Origin: Symbiodinium natans
Taxonomy: Eukaryota > Sar > Dinophyceae > Suessiales > Symbiodiniaceae
DNA: 64,000 nt
Assembly: GCA_905221605.1 (NCBI GenBank)
Contig: CAJNDS010002686.1
Span: 219,757 to 283,756 of the forward strand
Direction of reading: 5' to 3'
Below the pieces are notes generated by a model. That model did not search any database and was not told the origin of the DNA. It was given only the letters and a program-made list of their open reading frames with translations. This document shows, piece by piece, positions 40,433-51,174 of this stretch (position 1 is the stretch's first letter; the number at the start of each line of letters is the position of its first letter). The position numbers and the translations under genes are program-made.

Positions 40433-40618
40433 TTCTTGTTCCACATCCTCGTGCAGTATGTTGTACAAACAGGCGAACACGCTGTAAATACCAGTGTTTT
40501 GGGCATGGTCGCGAAAAGGCATGAACGCTTGTGACAGATTTTCTTGTTCCACATCCTTGCATGTGTTGTACAAAGAGGCGAAAACGCTGTAAATACCCGT
40601 GTTTTGGGCATGGACGCA
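40433..40618. repeat. Two ~80-bp direct repeats
   Basis: TTCTTGTTCCACATCCTCGT and GCTGTAAATACCAGTGTTTT recur about 105 bp later. All three minus frames are open; one reads HAQNTGIYSVFACLYNILHE. Could be a duplicated exon, but I cannot show it. Confidence 0.6.
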
Positions 40619-40699
40619 ATATGAATGACCCCCCCCATAAGCCCTGAAATGCCAGAAACCTCGCGGACAGGCCATAGATTGCCGAAAACTTTCGGCAAT

Positions 40700-40792
40700 C
40701 TACGGCATAGGAATAAAAGAATGCCCTTTTTGGCTTCAAGGGGGGTATAAGGGAACCTCAACCCTAGACAAAGTGAATAAGAGCCTACTCTG
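40700..40792. mobile_element. CTAGGACCCAGAGTAGG-family element
   Basis: ATAGGAATAAAAGAATGCCC and TTTTTGGCTTCAAGGGGGG inside, right end GAGCCTACTCTGGGTCCTAG. The island right of it (40793-40900) encodes a hydrophobic stretch on either strand (plus: AAWMTAIAVGIVLSATTG). Confidence 0.6.
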
Positions 40793-41155
40793 GGTCCTAG
40801 ACGCAGAGGATAGCCAGGGCAGCATGGATGACAGCAATTGCAGTGGGGATAGTGCTCTCTGCCACTACAGGCAATGATGCCAAAGCATGCACAGGAGATG
40901 TGTGGGGTTTAGGGTGTAGGGTTTAGGGTTTAAGGTTTAGGGTTTAAGGACCTCTTGAACCTCTTGAACCTCTTGAACCAGCCAAGATTGTGGCTGGAGC
41001 CACGAAGTCATGCACAACCAACGCTTGCCAACACCAGAAAGTGTGATTTGTGTTTTTTTTTGGGGGGGGGATAGTTATAAAGCGATTTAAGCTCTACATA
41101 GGGGGATATAATATATACCCTCTACCCTAAACCCTGTAAGAGCTTAGACTCTGAC

Positions 41156-41214
41156 CAGTGCTCGAAATTGATGGATGGGTAGATGGCCATGAAGTTCCTT
41201 GGCAAGCTCGCAGG
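41156..41214 (-). CDS. Predicted internal exon, unknown
   Basis: Acceptor AACCCCAAG, donor GTCAGAGTC: ACELAKELHGHLPIHQFRAL, 59 bases. Confidence 0.5.
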
Positions 41215-41604
41215 CTTGGGGTTTAGGGTTCAGGGTCTAGAGTTTAGGGTTTAGGGTTTGGGGTTTGGGGTTTGGGGTTTAAGGTTTAGGGTTTGGGGTC
41301 TAGGGCATTCAGAACATGAGCCCCCTATATACTCACCCTAAACATTTTGCCCTAAACCCAGAAGCCCAAACCCCTAAACAGTGTTTAAAAAACTACTCAC
41401 ACGACTACCCCCTACTCGCGCACTAAACCCCACTCACACTAAACTCTACTCACCCTAAACCCTACTCACCCATAAACCCTAAACCCAAGCCCTAAGCCCT
41501 AAGCCCTAAGCCCTAACCCCTCATCCCGAAACCCTAACCCCTAAACCCTAAACCCTAACCCCTAACCCCTAAACCCTAAACCCTAAACCCTAGCCCTTGC
41601 CCCT

Positions 41605-41690
41605 GCAGGCCCATGCTTGCCTATCAGCTCAGAAACCGTGGGCGTGTCTTTTGGCCTTCGGCGACCTACTCTCTGACGTGATTCGGTTTA
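41605..41690. other. Exon-like island, strand ambiguous
   Basis: Plus: acceptor CCCCTGCAG, AHACLSAQKPWACLLAFGDL then LSDVI, donor GTTTAGGG. Minus: acceptor GAGAGTAG, RRRPKDTPTVSELIGKHGP. Both have acceptable sites; the plus ones look better. Confidence 0.4.
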
Positions 41691-41905
41691 GGGTTTGGGG
41701 TTTAGGGTTAGGGTTTAGGGTTTAGGGTTTAGGGCTTAGGGTTTAGGGCTTAGGGTTTAGGGTTTAGGGCTTAGGGTTTAGGGTTTAGGGTTTAGGGTTT
41801 AGGGTTTAGGGTTTAGGGTTTAGGGTTTAGGGTTTAGGGTTTAGGGTTTAGGGTTTAGGGTTTAGGGTTGGGGGTTGGGGGTTGGGGGTTTTGGGCTTGG
41901 GGTCT
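41690..41905 (+). repeat. TTTAGGG array
   Basis: About 28 units; three CTTAGGG units early and TTGGGGG units at the end. Confidence 0.95.
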
Positions 41906-42139
41906 AGGGCCTACTCTACGCGGCCAAGCGCTGAAGCTGGGGCCCTACCCTATACTTCCCGTAGGGCCAGAAGAGAAAAAACAACATAATTTTTCAGGGA
42001 GCATCGATGAAACTGTATATTTAGGGTTTAGGGTTTAGGGTTTAGGGTTTAGGGTTTAGGGTTTAGGGTTTAGGGTTTAGGGTTTAGAGCGTAGGGTTTA
42101 GGGTTTAGGGTTGAGGGTTTCAGGTTTCAGTCAGAAGGC

Positions 42140-42207
42140 ATCATCTCTGACATCACGAGCAGGAGGAAGGTCTTCTGTGATGGCAGTGCCTCGCTTCGGC
42201 AGGGCTG
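42140..42207 (-). CDS. Predicted internal exon, unknown
   Basis: Acceptor CCCTGTCAG, donor GTCAGAG: LPKRGTAITEDLPPARD. Confidence 0.5.
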
Positions 42208-42375
42208 ACAGGGCCGGGTTTTAAGGTTTAGGGGGGGGCATGGGGATGAGGCCGTTCGAGCCTAGGTCAGAATTGCAGGTTTTGGGGTTAAACAGTTAGG
42301 GTTTAGAGTTGAGGGTTTAGGGTTTAGGGTGAAGGCTTCTAGGGTTTCGGGTTTATGGTCTAGGGTTTCGGGTTT

Positions 42376-42447
42376 CTGCAAAGCTCGTCCAGACCAAGTT
42401 TTTTCGACAAGGGCGCAAGAGCACCTTCAGACGTACCACTAGACCTT
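42376..42447 (-). CDS. Predicted internal exon, unknown
   Basis: Acceptor ACAAGTAAG: SSGTSEGALAPLSKKLGLDE then LC, followed by a GAAACCCG donor region. Confidence 0.5.
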
Positions 42448-42714
42448 ACTTGTAAAAACTGAAAAGGCTGACCACATAATCCTAGTCGCCAAACCTCTGA
42501 ACCTCTAAACCTGCAAATCTCTAAACCCCCCAAAACCCCAAAAACCCTAGAGCCCCTAAAGCCTCTAAAGCCCCTAAACCTCTTGAACCCCCTAAACCCC
42601 TAGACCCTAAACCCTGTAAAATCCTTAAGCCCCTAAACCCTAAACACCCACTAAATCCCTAAACCCCTAAACCTGAAGCCCCTAAACCCTAAACCCTGAA
42701 ACTCACTAAATCCC

Positions 42715-42832
42715 TAAACCCTAAACCCTAAACCCGACACCCTAAACCCTAAACCCTAAACCCTAAACCCTAAACCCTAAACCCTAAACCCTAAACCCTA
42801 AACCCTAAACCCTAAACCCTAAACCCTCTACC
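42715..42832 (-). repeat. CCCTAAA array
   Basis: About 16 perfect units; a degenerate CCCCTAAA/CCTCTAAA region runs before it from 42495. Confidence 0.95.
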
Positions 42833-42857
42833 CTCCCAAAAGGCCATAAAGATGGCA

Positions 42858-42935
42858 CCTCGAGGAAGTTCGAGCTTGGCAAGACGTAGGCTGAGTAGCA
42901 GTGAGGGGCCTGGCTGCTGACGTGGGTAGCCCCAG
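42858..42935 (-). CDS. Predicted exon, unknown
   Basis: VAGATHVSSQAPHCYSAYVL then PSSNFLE, donor GAG-GTGCCATC. The acceptor is not obvious; the first AG is inside ACGTCAG. Confidence 0.45.
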
Positions 42936-43159
42936 CAACCAGATTAGAATAAGGGTTTAGGGTTTAGGGTTTAGGGTTCAGGGTTCAGGGTTTAGGGTTT
43001 AGGGTTTAGGGTTTAGGGTTTAGGGTCTAGGGAGGGTTTAGGGAGGGTTTAGGGTTTACCCTAAACCCTAAACCCTAAACCCTAGACCCTAGACCCTATA
43101 GCTTTTTGGCCCAAACGAGCTGCGCTTTGGACCTGACTGGCTGGGCTGCGACTCTAAGA

Positions 43160-43335
43160 CCCCATAATTCAGGAAGATTCCCTTAAATGAATATTCCTTA
43201 AATGATACTAGGGCTCCTTATATGGCTTAAGAATCTCCCTTAAATTTACAATAGGGTTCCTGAGATGGCTTAAGGAATATTCCTTAAATGATGATAGGGT
43301 TCCTTATATGGCTTAAGGAGTATTCCGTAACCCTA
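43160..43335. repeat. ~70-bp tandem repeat with GGAATATTCC dyads
   Basis: Three to four units of CTTAAGGAATATTCCTTAAA, TGATGATAGGGTTCCTTATA, TGG. Each unit contains a self-complementary core. Confidence 0.75.
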
Positions 43336-43399
43336 AACCCTAAACCCTAAACCCTAAACCCGAAACCGTGAAGGGGTATTGGAGTCTCGGGGACATGGC

Positions 43400-44110
43400 C
43401 CAGTATGGATCTTAAATCCTCCTGAAAAAGTTTAGGTCGGGATGTTATCCCTTACACTCACGACTGTTAATATAGGGGGGGAACATCTCAAGGTTTAGGG
43501 TTTAGGGATTTAGGGCTTAGGGTAGGGGTTTAGGGGTTTAGGGTCGAAGGAAAGGTTCATGAATATGCTCCTCTCAGACCCAATGAGGGAAAATATGAAA
43601 TGTGCCAAGTGCATGCCTAGCAACTGCAGGATCCATGCTTTTTTTTTTTTTTTTTTTGGGGGGGGGGGGGGGGGTCAAGGTTTAGTGGTTTGGGCTAAGG
43701 TTTTCAAGGAAGGGTGCGGGGAGCAAGATGACCTGAGCCTGCGTCACTCAGTAGCGCGTCTGTGCAGGCTATGCTGGCTGAATGTTATTGGCCGAGCCTG
43801 GACTTTCTGCCAACCCATAGCGAAAGCGATCATAATGTCAAAACTGATGCTGCTGATGATGATGATGGTGGTGGTGGTGGTGGCGGTGGTGGTGGTGACC
43901 ATTGTCATGATCACTGGTCATGATCATGATCATGACGTTCATGTTTACCATGATCACCGCCATGGTCGTGAACAATAGAAACCAAAAGGCATGTTCGCTT
44001 CCCAACTCCATGGTGCTGCTCATGTCCAAGCGTCCCTGCCTTGAAGAGAAAGAGGAGCGTTATCAGGGAAATGGCGATCATTGCCTTTGCACAATGCGCC
44101 AATTCTCTAA
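43400..44110. other. Foldback remnant, T/G tract, ATG/GTG microsatellite, ambiguous exons
   Basis: Foldback copy 43438-43491; poly-T to poly-G junction 43637-43672; plus-open block 43680-43850 (DLSLRHSVARLCRLCWLNVI); GATGATG and CATGATC repeats 43850-43960; block 43990-44105 open on plus (SKRPCLEEKEERYQGNGDHC) and minus (AHCAKAMIAISLITLLFLFK). Confidence 0.4.
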
Positions 44111-44216
44111 ATTCTGGCCCTAAACCCTAAACCCTAAACCCTAAACCTAAACCCTAAACCCTAAACCCTAAACCCTAAACCCTGAACCCTGAACCCTGAA
44201 CCCTAAACCCACGTTG

Positions 44217-46271
44217 CAGCACTGAGCCCTACATTCAGGGCAGCCCAAGGCCGACTCGACCATGAGGCACGAGCAGCTCCTGCGCACCCTAAACCCGAAC
44301 GCCCTAACACCTTGCTTGGGATGTTCTTATACTGACAGTCTTTAGCGTTTAGGGTTTAGGGTTTAGGGTTTAGGGTTTAGGTCTTAGGGCTTTAGGGCTT
44401 TAGGGTCCGCCGACCCTGGCGGCGTGTTGGATAGGTTTCTGGAGGTGAAAACCTCCCTTTTTCCCTCCGGGGGGGGGAGGGGGGGGGGGTAGGGGGCCCC
44501 GGCAGCTTTTCTGTGCCAGCTGCCACCAATAGGCGATTTCGCACAGGGCATAGGGGCCCCGCCACCCCCCCTACCCACCACCCCCCACCCCCCCCTCTGA
44601 CCCCGCCCCCCCTACGCCCCCCCCCCCCCCCCCTACCCCCCCTACCCCCACCCCCCCTACCTCAAGACCAAACACGGGTGCTGGGCAAGCTGCTTCAGCT
44701 CCTAAACTGTTTGGGTGTCCTGGTGCTACCCCCTACCCCCCCCCCCCACGTTTCACAGAGGCGCGAGCGTTTCACAACTTTTTGGGATTCCGCCGAGCAG
44801 GCTGCGATGCTCTTCGAACCATGCGATGAGGAAAGCATCCTTTGAGCCGACGAGCGGGTTTAGACCTTTCAACTATGCTCTGGCGGGGTCGGCGGCTTGA
44901 GCCGGAGGCTCTTAAATTTCATGGGGATCATATAGACCCCTATCAGAATCCCTAGTAAGGACTGTTAGTATAAGGGTGAACATAGTCCTTTATATAGGGA
45001 TTTCAATAGGCGGTGCTGCAGTCCCGATTAAGGACTGTTAGTAAAAGGGTGAACACCCTGACGCCCCAACACCGTAACGAGTGCTTGTCCAGGCAAGCCC
45101 GGCCCAGCCTGCTTGTTGATCCAGTCATGCCCCTGGTAGCTGCAGGTCACCTTCAAAGATGTCTGAGAATGATCTGGCTAAACCCTAAACTCTAAACCCT
45201 AAACCCTAAACCCTAAACCCTAAACCCTAAACCCTAAACCCCAGAAGCCAAACCCTTTGTCTTCTAAACACCCTGCTGCGCACAGGTGCGGCAGAAGGCT
45301 CTCACACTCAGCTTCCGGCCGACAACCACGCAATGCCTGGCACTTGGGGCATCGAAGCGGGTGTGATTTGCCAAAAGGTAAGTCACAGGGGTAGTTCTCT
45401 AAAATTGGGTTCCCTTATTCAGTCATAGTACGGCATCCTTAAAAACAGGGGGCCCCCAAAAAGGACCCCATTTTGGAGAACTACCCACAGGCACCCGAAA
45501 ACCCTAAACCCCAAACCTCCCCAAACCTAGGGAATCCCCTGGCTCATGGATGCTGGCTTTAGGCCTTAGAGCTTTGAGGGTCTTGTGCTTAGGGCTTAGG
45601 GTTTTGGGTTTAGGGCTTTCAGGGCTTAGGGTTTTGGGCTTAGGGCTTAGGGTTTAGGGTTTAGGGTTTAGGGTTTAGGGTTTAGGGTTTAGGGTTTAGG
45701 GTTTTGGGGTACTTCTGCGAGGCGGCCTTACCAAAATGGGCACAGTTGAGGCAGTTTAGGCTTTGAAGCCGAAACTCTAAACCTTCCAGCTTTGGCGGTT
45801 TTTCCCTGTAACCCTAAACCCTGAACCCTGAACCCTAAACCCTAAACCCTAAACCCTAACCCCTAAACCCTAAACCCTGAACCCAAGGAGTGGATGCAGC
45901 TGAGTGGGGGTTTCGGTGTCCCCCCACGCCTGCGCGAAAGCTCTCGAGCATTCCGATGCGCTTGGCGGCAATCTGGAAACCGCCCTGGAAGTCCTTTTAA
46001 GGGTCGAGGGTCTAGGGATTTAGGGTTGAGGGTTTCGGTTTCGGGTTTTGGGTTTTGGGTTTTGGGCTTCGGGTTTAGGCTCTAGGGATGTCGGGTTTAG
46101 GGCGCTTAGGGGGGGGGGGGGGTTAGGGTTCGGGGGGTTTGTGTATTTGGGGGGTCTGGGTGTAGTGTGCGTGTCTGTGTCTAGGGCTTATGGGCTAAGG
46201 GTTTGGGGTTCTATCTTCATGTTGGTTCCGGTTCGGCCCCCCATTTCATTCACCGAGCCCGACGTGGCTTG
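44217..46271 (-). CDS. Cluster of Cys-rich exons (possible zinc-binding protein)
   Basis: Candidate exons in coding order: 46271-46215 (ATSGSVNEMGGRTGTNMK), 45984-45930 (GGFQIAAKRIGMLESFRA), 45809-45735 (EFRLQSLNCLNCAHFG; donor GTAAGG), about 45369-45274 (LRCPKCQALRGCRPEAECES), 45161-45071 (TSLKVTCSYQGHDWINKQAG; donor GTGTTG) and 44287-44217 (SCSCLMVESALGCPECRAQC; donor GTGGGT). CxxC pairs in three of six suggest metal binding. The phases were not all reconciled, so this may be one gene or two. Confidence 0.45.
44405..44920. mobile_element. Dispersed element with CCGCCGACCCTGGCGG end, copy 2
   Basis: Same start and end as the copy at 38069-38454. Here the right end keeps TGGCGGGGTCGGCGGC, an inverted match to the left end, so the element has terminal inverted repeats. 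Poly-C and poly-G stretches expand the middle. Confidence 0.7.
44925..45055. mobile_element. GGGATGTTCCCCC foldback, tandem right ends
   Basis: Two successive right halves (AAGGACTGTTAGTATAAGGG and AAGGACTGTTAGTAAAAGGG, each followed by TGAACA) 70 bp apart; a left half is missing. A short left half is at 44315-44345. Confidence 0.6.
45391..45484. mobile_element. Short element GGTAGTTCTCTAAAATTGGG with inverted ends
   Basis: Ends GGTAGTTCTCTAAAATTGGG and CCCATTTTGGAGAACTACC(C) are inverted copies. CACAGG flanks both sides (45384-45389 and about 45486-45491), a likely target duplication. Confidence 0.7.
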
Positions 46272-46424
46272 AAACCCCTTCCCTGCCAAAAAACTGAAAC
46301 CCTACACCCGATCCAACAACCTGAACCCCAAACCCTAACAAAAAACCCTAAACCCTACCCTAATCCCTACGACCCAAACCCCAACCCTAACCCCTTAACC
46401 CTTAACCCTTGACCCTAAGATCCT

Positions 46425-47330
46425 CGGGAAGTTCCAGATGATGACCAGAGTCTCGAAGAGCTCTGTAGGCCACAAAAAGCCAGGTAGATCAAGACCTCGG
46501 GAACCAAGTACATCGAGCAATGGCCATGAACCAGGGACCTAAAGGAGGGACTCTTATAACGACCTTCGGGGTTATGAGGGGCTACCTCGTATAGTACATA
46601 ATATAGGGGCTTTATAAGGTATAATGGGGTTTCTATAGGCGAGTACCCCTTATATCCCTTAAAACGTCGCGTATAACCCACCCGTCCCCGTCGACGAACG
46701 CGACGGTCCCTTACAATGTAGCTGTTATAGTGCGGGGGCCCTTCATTCAAGGTCCGCTTGAGGACTGGGGATGTAGAGCTCTCATGAACTCCTCTGGGGG
46801 CGGAGCAGGCGTGGTCCGGATGTGGCAGGTCACTTGCTGTAGTGGCACTAGGATTTCGGGTTGAGTCGAGTGCAGGGTTTAGGATTTGGGGTTGGGGTAG
46901 TATAGGTAGTATAGGGAGGATACAGCCAGCTTTCCCCTACCGTGCATTCTTCCTTGGCCTCGCACCGCACCAGTTGACTTGAACAAGGTCTCCTGCCAGT
47001 GATCATTACACAGCGGAAGCCCTACAAAGCCCACCCCTTCGAAGCCTCGAAGCTTCTTCGTGTCTGTTGACTTTAAAACCCTAAACCCTAAACCCTAAAC
47101 CCTAACCCTAAAACCGTAACGCCAAAAGCATCCGGGCCCGCTTGCGCAGGTGCAGGCAACCGCTCCGACATGTGGCTGCGTGCCTATGAACGGAAGAAGC
47201 CCAGGAAGAGAGTTTGAAATCACCTGCCGTGGCCGCAGAGTCAGCTTGGAATGGGACTTGCGCATGTTGGGTAAACGAAGCCTTCTGCGCCATGCAAGCA
47301 ATGACCGCTGCAATGCAAACGATTAAAAAA
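46425..47330 (-). CDS. Candidate minus exons, unknown product
   Basis: Pieces: about 47330-47110 (MAQKASFTQHAQVPFQAD, SSWASSVHRHAATCRSGC), 47066-46977 (TKKLRGFEGVGFVGLPLCND then HWQETLFKST, donor GTGCGG), about 46836-46752 (PHPDHACSAPRGVHESSTS) and 46545-46425 (LFETLVIIWNFPRIL). Between the last two, 46560-46745 is an AT-rich spacer with GGGACTCTTATAACG-type inverted wording. Phases not reconciled. Confidence 0.45.
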
Positions 47331-48199
47331 ACGCGTAAACCTTAAAGCCGGAAACCCCACAAACCCATAAGCCTAAAGGCTCGGAAGCAAACCCCAAACC
47401 CTAAACCCGGAAACCCTTAAACCCTAACCCTAATTGCTTCAAAGAGGCTCCACCGCACTTGCCGAAGAGAGGCGACGTACACAGCTTTTTAAACTGAGGC
47501 CACTGCGAGGTAGAGATTCGCATCTCAAGATGCGCATTAAGAAGGGGCACCTTCAATTCGAAGTACCCGGGTGGGTGGGTGGGGCCTCACATCAGGACTT
47601 CTGGGCTGGAAAAGCAGGGCAAGGCTTGACACAAAACAGCCACAGCAGCTGCGCGTGCTCCGGCCCTGCACCCACGATGCCTCAGACTTGCCTCTAGGTT
47701 GGGGACGCCATTTCAGCAATATCCCCTTCATTGCTTCAAAGAGGCTCCACCGCACTTGCCGAAGAGAGGCGACGTACACAGCTTTTTAAACTGAGGCCAC
47801 TGCGAGGTAGAGATTCGCATCTCAAGATGCGCATTAAGAAGGGGCACCTTCAATTCGAAGTACCCATCTCCCCGCACTGGACACGAGTTTCACCCGAGTG
47901 GCCGAAGCATGTGAGAGCCCCTTGCAGGCAAAACCAAAAACCTTTCGCCCTCTAGCGGCGACAGAGGAACAAGTACAGATTTACCAGGCATGCTAGCACT
48001 ACGCGAATGGACGCAGATCGCGAGCCCAGCAACCACACAGCAGCTCCAAGCTCCGTCCAAAGCTTGTGGAAGGTGGGGTCCAGGAGCCCTGAATACCACT
48101 CGCGAAGAGCCCGGCTGCATGGCAGTGAGCGTCAGTGGCACATCAGTCATCGCATGCATGAAAAACTCTTGCCTGTGAAAAACATCTCCGAAGTCAGGA

Positions 48200-48924
48200 T
48201 CACCGGAAGTGGTAGGAGCCCCGCTTTCGCCCAACAAGACGCCTTCCCCTTGAAGGCCCATCAGCCGGGTTGTCCTCCGTGGGAATATAAACCAGACGCA
48301 GCAAAAGGTCCGCTGCCAGAGCGTGTCCGGCGATGCTCTGCAACACCCTTCTCAAAGAGCGAGCCGAGCTTCGCCCTTTTGCCACGCTGCCTATGGCGGT
48401 TTTGGCATCGACTAGGATGGCGGTGATGCCTCCTACGACTTCTAGCAATCCACTTCACCGACAGCAGAACTCCGTGACACTCCAGGAGGCCCGAGTGGCC
48501 TGACCATCTTGCCTTGCACGAAATCAGCTGCTTAAAGTCCGTCTTCTTGAACGGCATCCGGTGAAGCGTGCCCAAACGTTCAACTTCGGGCGGGTCTTCC
48601 GCTGAGTGCTCCAGCCTGACGTAGTCCCCTCTGCGCTCTGACAGCCTGCCAACTCTCTCTGCCATGCGCTTCCAAGACTTCAGGAAGGAATTCACGATCA
48701 AGGCTTGCTGGCAAAAGCGGAGCCAGAGCTAAGGACACGAACAGCTCATCCAAAACGCTGGCCGGAACACGCCGCTTCTCTGACTCTGGCTGCTCCCGAA
48801 CGAAATTGTAAACTTCCGAGAAAATGCTGAGCATTCCCTTTGCAGCAAACAAAACCACTGTTGCAGGCCGAGTAGAGCATTCACTGCAGCTGGGCTGGCG
48901 ATCTCGGAAGCCAACAAATCGCAA
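48200..48924 (-). pseudogene. RT thumb/RNase H part of the retroelement, frameshifted
   Basis: Family-like sequence continues in three frames: VYNFVREQP and VPASVLDELFVSLALAPLLP (48924 frame), WSGHSGLLECHGVLLSVKWI (48701 frame), then ILVDAKTAIGSVAKGRSSAR and YIPTEDNPADGPSRG (48448 frame). The last is the RNase H C-terminal region typical of DIRS-like elements. At least three frame changes and a TAG at 48731-48729 make it non-functional. Confidence 0.7.
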
Positions 48925-50654
48925 GTTGCGAGCACAAGTCGGGCTTGCTTCTCACACGCAGGCTGCACCATGGGCGGCGACGCGCTAATGTCACAACCAA
49001 GACCCGTCAAACTAGAAGCCAGCGTCACGTCCTTCTTCTCGTTGCGTTGGACTCCATGCTGCGCAAAGCTCGCATCAAGTCTTCTTAACGTGGAACGACC
49101 TTTGCGCTTGCATCTGTGGAAAAGGATCACGTCATCCGTCGCGACAGCGCAAAGCTCTTCTTGCGACTCTGGCAGACTGTGGTCCAAGCTCAGAATGTTC
49201 TGCTCGTTGACGCCAGCGAAGTGCAGCATGCCCAGTGTACTCCCTTGAGCGACGCACGAGGACCAACTGAAGCCCATGGGCCACGCCGTGTTGACAGGAA
49301 AAAGCATCGACCTGGGCCCAAGAGCTCTTTGACTGTCCAGATCATCGACGTAGGAGTACACTTCTTCAACAGTCATGCCAGCAACAGCGCTGAGTTCTTG
49401 CACCGTGACAGGTTCCTGTCCAAACCAAGCTTGCAGATCAGGGGGGGCAGCCAACAAGTCAAAGTAGGTGCTTGCATCCCTCTTGGACATGTAGAGCTGC
49501 TCCCCAGGACGAACCAAGATGTCCAAAAAAGAGCTGGGGTTGGCCAACCTCTCCGGTTTCGGCGGCTTGCTCGCCATCTCGGAGAGGCGTGAGCCGTCCC
49601 AGATCTTACGCTGCCGGCCCCGCTCCGACTTTGGAACGGCAAAGACTTTTGCCACGCCACGAACTTCTGAGCGGAGGCGAAGTTTTCCACAGCGGAGCTC
49701 CCTTCCCGTAAGAACCAAATACTCGCGGCGGCCTTGGCTGTTGGAAGAAATGGCAGGGGTCTGGGTGGAGGTAGGCTGTGGACCAAAGATGGCCCCAGGA
49801 GCTGAAACCTTGGACCACAAGTCTGCAGGCACCAGATTTGCTGGGTCACAGGTTACAGCCCGCGCGGGCAGGTCCACACTGTCACCGAGCAGCGGCACCG
49901 CCACGGCACTTTTCTCGCGTGCCTCCAACTTGCTGAAAGCCCCACGCCAGCTGAAAGCACCAGCCAGCCCTTCGTGCAAACGTGAGAGGAAACGGTGCAC
50001 CCTTCCGCAAACGTGCATTTGAACAGACTTCTGGCCCTCGGAAGCTGCGAGAGAAGCACCGCTCCCAAGGCCGTTCCTGGGCATGCCTTTTTCCAAGTGG
50101 TTCAGAGCTGCCAGACACAAGTTCGCCGTCAGCAGATGCCCATCTTCTGCCTCGGAATTGCAGGCCAGACCTGCCGGCCACGACTGCAGCAAAGGCAACG
50201 GAAAAAGGTCTCGCTGTCGCCCTCGACCATTGCCTTCCTGCCGCCCGCCAGTTTCACTCAATGCGTGGAAAGAGCTTGCCAGGCCCAAAGAAGATGTCTT
50301 CAACAGCTGTGAGAGAAAAGAACCATATGTCGCTGCTGCGGACTGTGTCTCCCCATCGCTGTCACGCAAAGTGGCCGAGTGGTCGGCCGAGTCGCGCGAT
50401 GCCTCGAAGGTGACTTCCGAAGCAGAACTCTTTGCCAGCGCCTTCATGACAGCTTTGCGAACGCGGAGCTTCAGCGCACGCCACCTGTTCCGGGCCACCC
50501 GAGTCGGCGAGCTGCGTGCTAGCCCCGGAGGAGGTGTTGCATCACAGGTGCTCATCATCTTATCCATTCCCTTAGGGCGGCCAGTGACAAGCAAAAAAAA
50601 ACCCTTGCTGAGCTCACACAGCAGATCCTCAGAAAGCCACCCTCTCGCGGGCAA
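48729..50654 (-). pseudogene. Reverse transcriptase ORF of the retroelement (truncated by stop)
   Basis: 641 codons. Residues 1-330 are unlike anything I know (Gag-like position). RT motifs: VPKSERGRQRKIWDGSRLSE (341-360), RDASTYFDLL (392-401, motif A Asp), WPMGFSWSSCVAQG (458-471, motif B) and AVATDDVILF (504-512, motif C, TDD instead of YADD), then NEKKDVTL. The TDD variant keeps both catalytic aspartates. The reading frame begins eight bases inside the A1 repeat and stops at TAG 48731-48729, after which homology resumes in other frames. Confidence 0.7.
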
Positions 50655-50846
50655 GACAAGAGGGGCCTCACATCAGGACTTCTGGGCTGGAAAAGCAGGG
50701 CAAGGCTTGAGCCAAAACAGCCACAGCAGCTGCGCGTGCTCCGGCCCTGCACCCACGATGCCTCAGACTTGCCTCTAGGTTGGGGACGCCATTTCAGCAA
50801 TATCCCCTTCATTAAACCCTAAACTAAACCCTAAACCCTAAACCCT

Positions 50847-50943
50847 TGCCTGCGACATGGCCATCAGCAAGTTTGGGGGGATGCCGCGAGAGAGACTCAG
50901 CCACATCAGGCCTGGAGGTGGCTGCAGCGTCGTTTGGCAGCTT
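50847..50943 (-). CDS. Predicted internal exon, unknown
   Basis: After CTTACAAG: LPNDAAATSRPDVAESLSRH then PPKLADGHVAGK. An alternative frame is open (MWLSLSRGIPPNLLMAM). Immediately beyond the retroelement. Confidence 0.4.
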
Positions 50944-51174
50944 GTAAGGCTAAGGTGCGGGTAGGGTTTTGGGCGTTTTGGGGTAGCCCTAAACCCTAAG
51001 CCGTAAACCCTAAACCCTAAACCCTCAACCCTCAACCCTAAACCCTATTCCAGAGGCCATGCCTCGACATTATTTATGAGAAGCTGATCGCACATGGAAA
51101 GGCGACTGCTGCTCGGGCACTCCCCTGCATGCCCGCAAAAGCATAGCTGCTGCCTGGCTCCTGGTTTGGGGTTT

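Larger units (their letters stand above)
47433..50813 (-). mobile_element. PAT/Ngaro-like retroelement with split direct repeats
   Basis: A 136-bp block is present at 47433-47568 and 47730-47865, and a 150-bp block at 47581-47732 and 50662-50813. In minus (coding) order this is A1 (50813-50662), internal region, B1 (47865-47730), A2 (47732-47581), B2 (47568-47433), the split-direct-repeat layout of PAT/kangaroo/Ngaro tyrosine-recombinase retroelements. The repeats are identical or nearly so, so insertion is fairly recent, yet the coding region is frameshifted. Flanks are CCCTAA units on both sides with no target duplication seen. I find no tyrosine recombinase ORF. Confidence 0.75.

Noticed and set aside
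43838-44029. His/Asp-rich metal-binding tail on the minus strand
   Set aside because: The HD repeats are translations of the CATGATC/GATGATG microsatellite.
48729-50654. YVDD at residues 435-438 as the RT active site
   Set aside because: It lies between motifs A and B; the motif in the correct position is ATDDVILF at 505-512.
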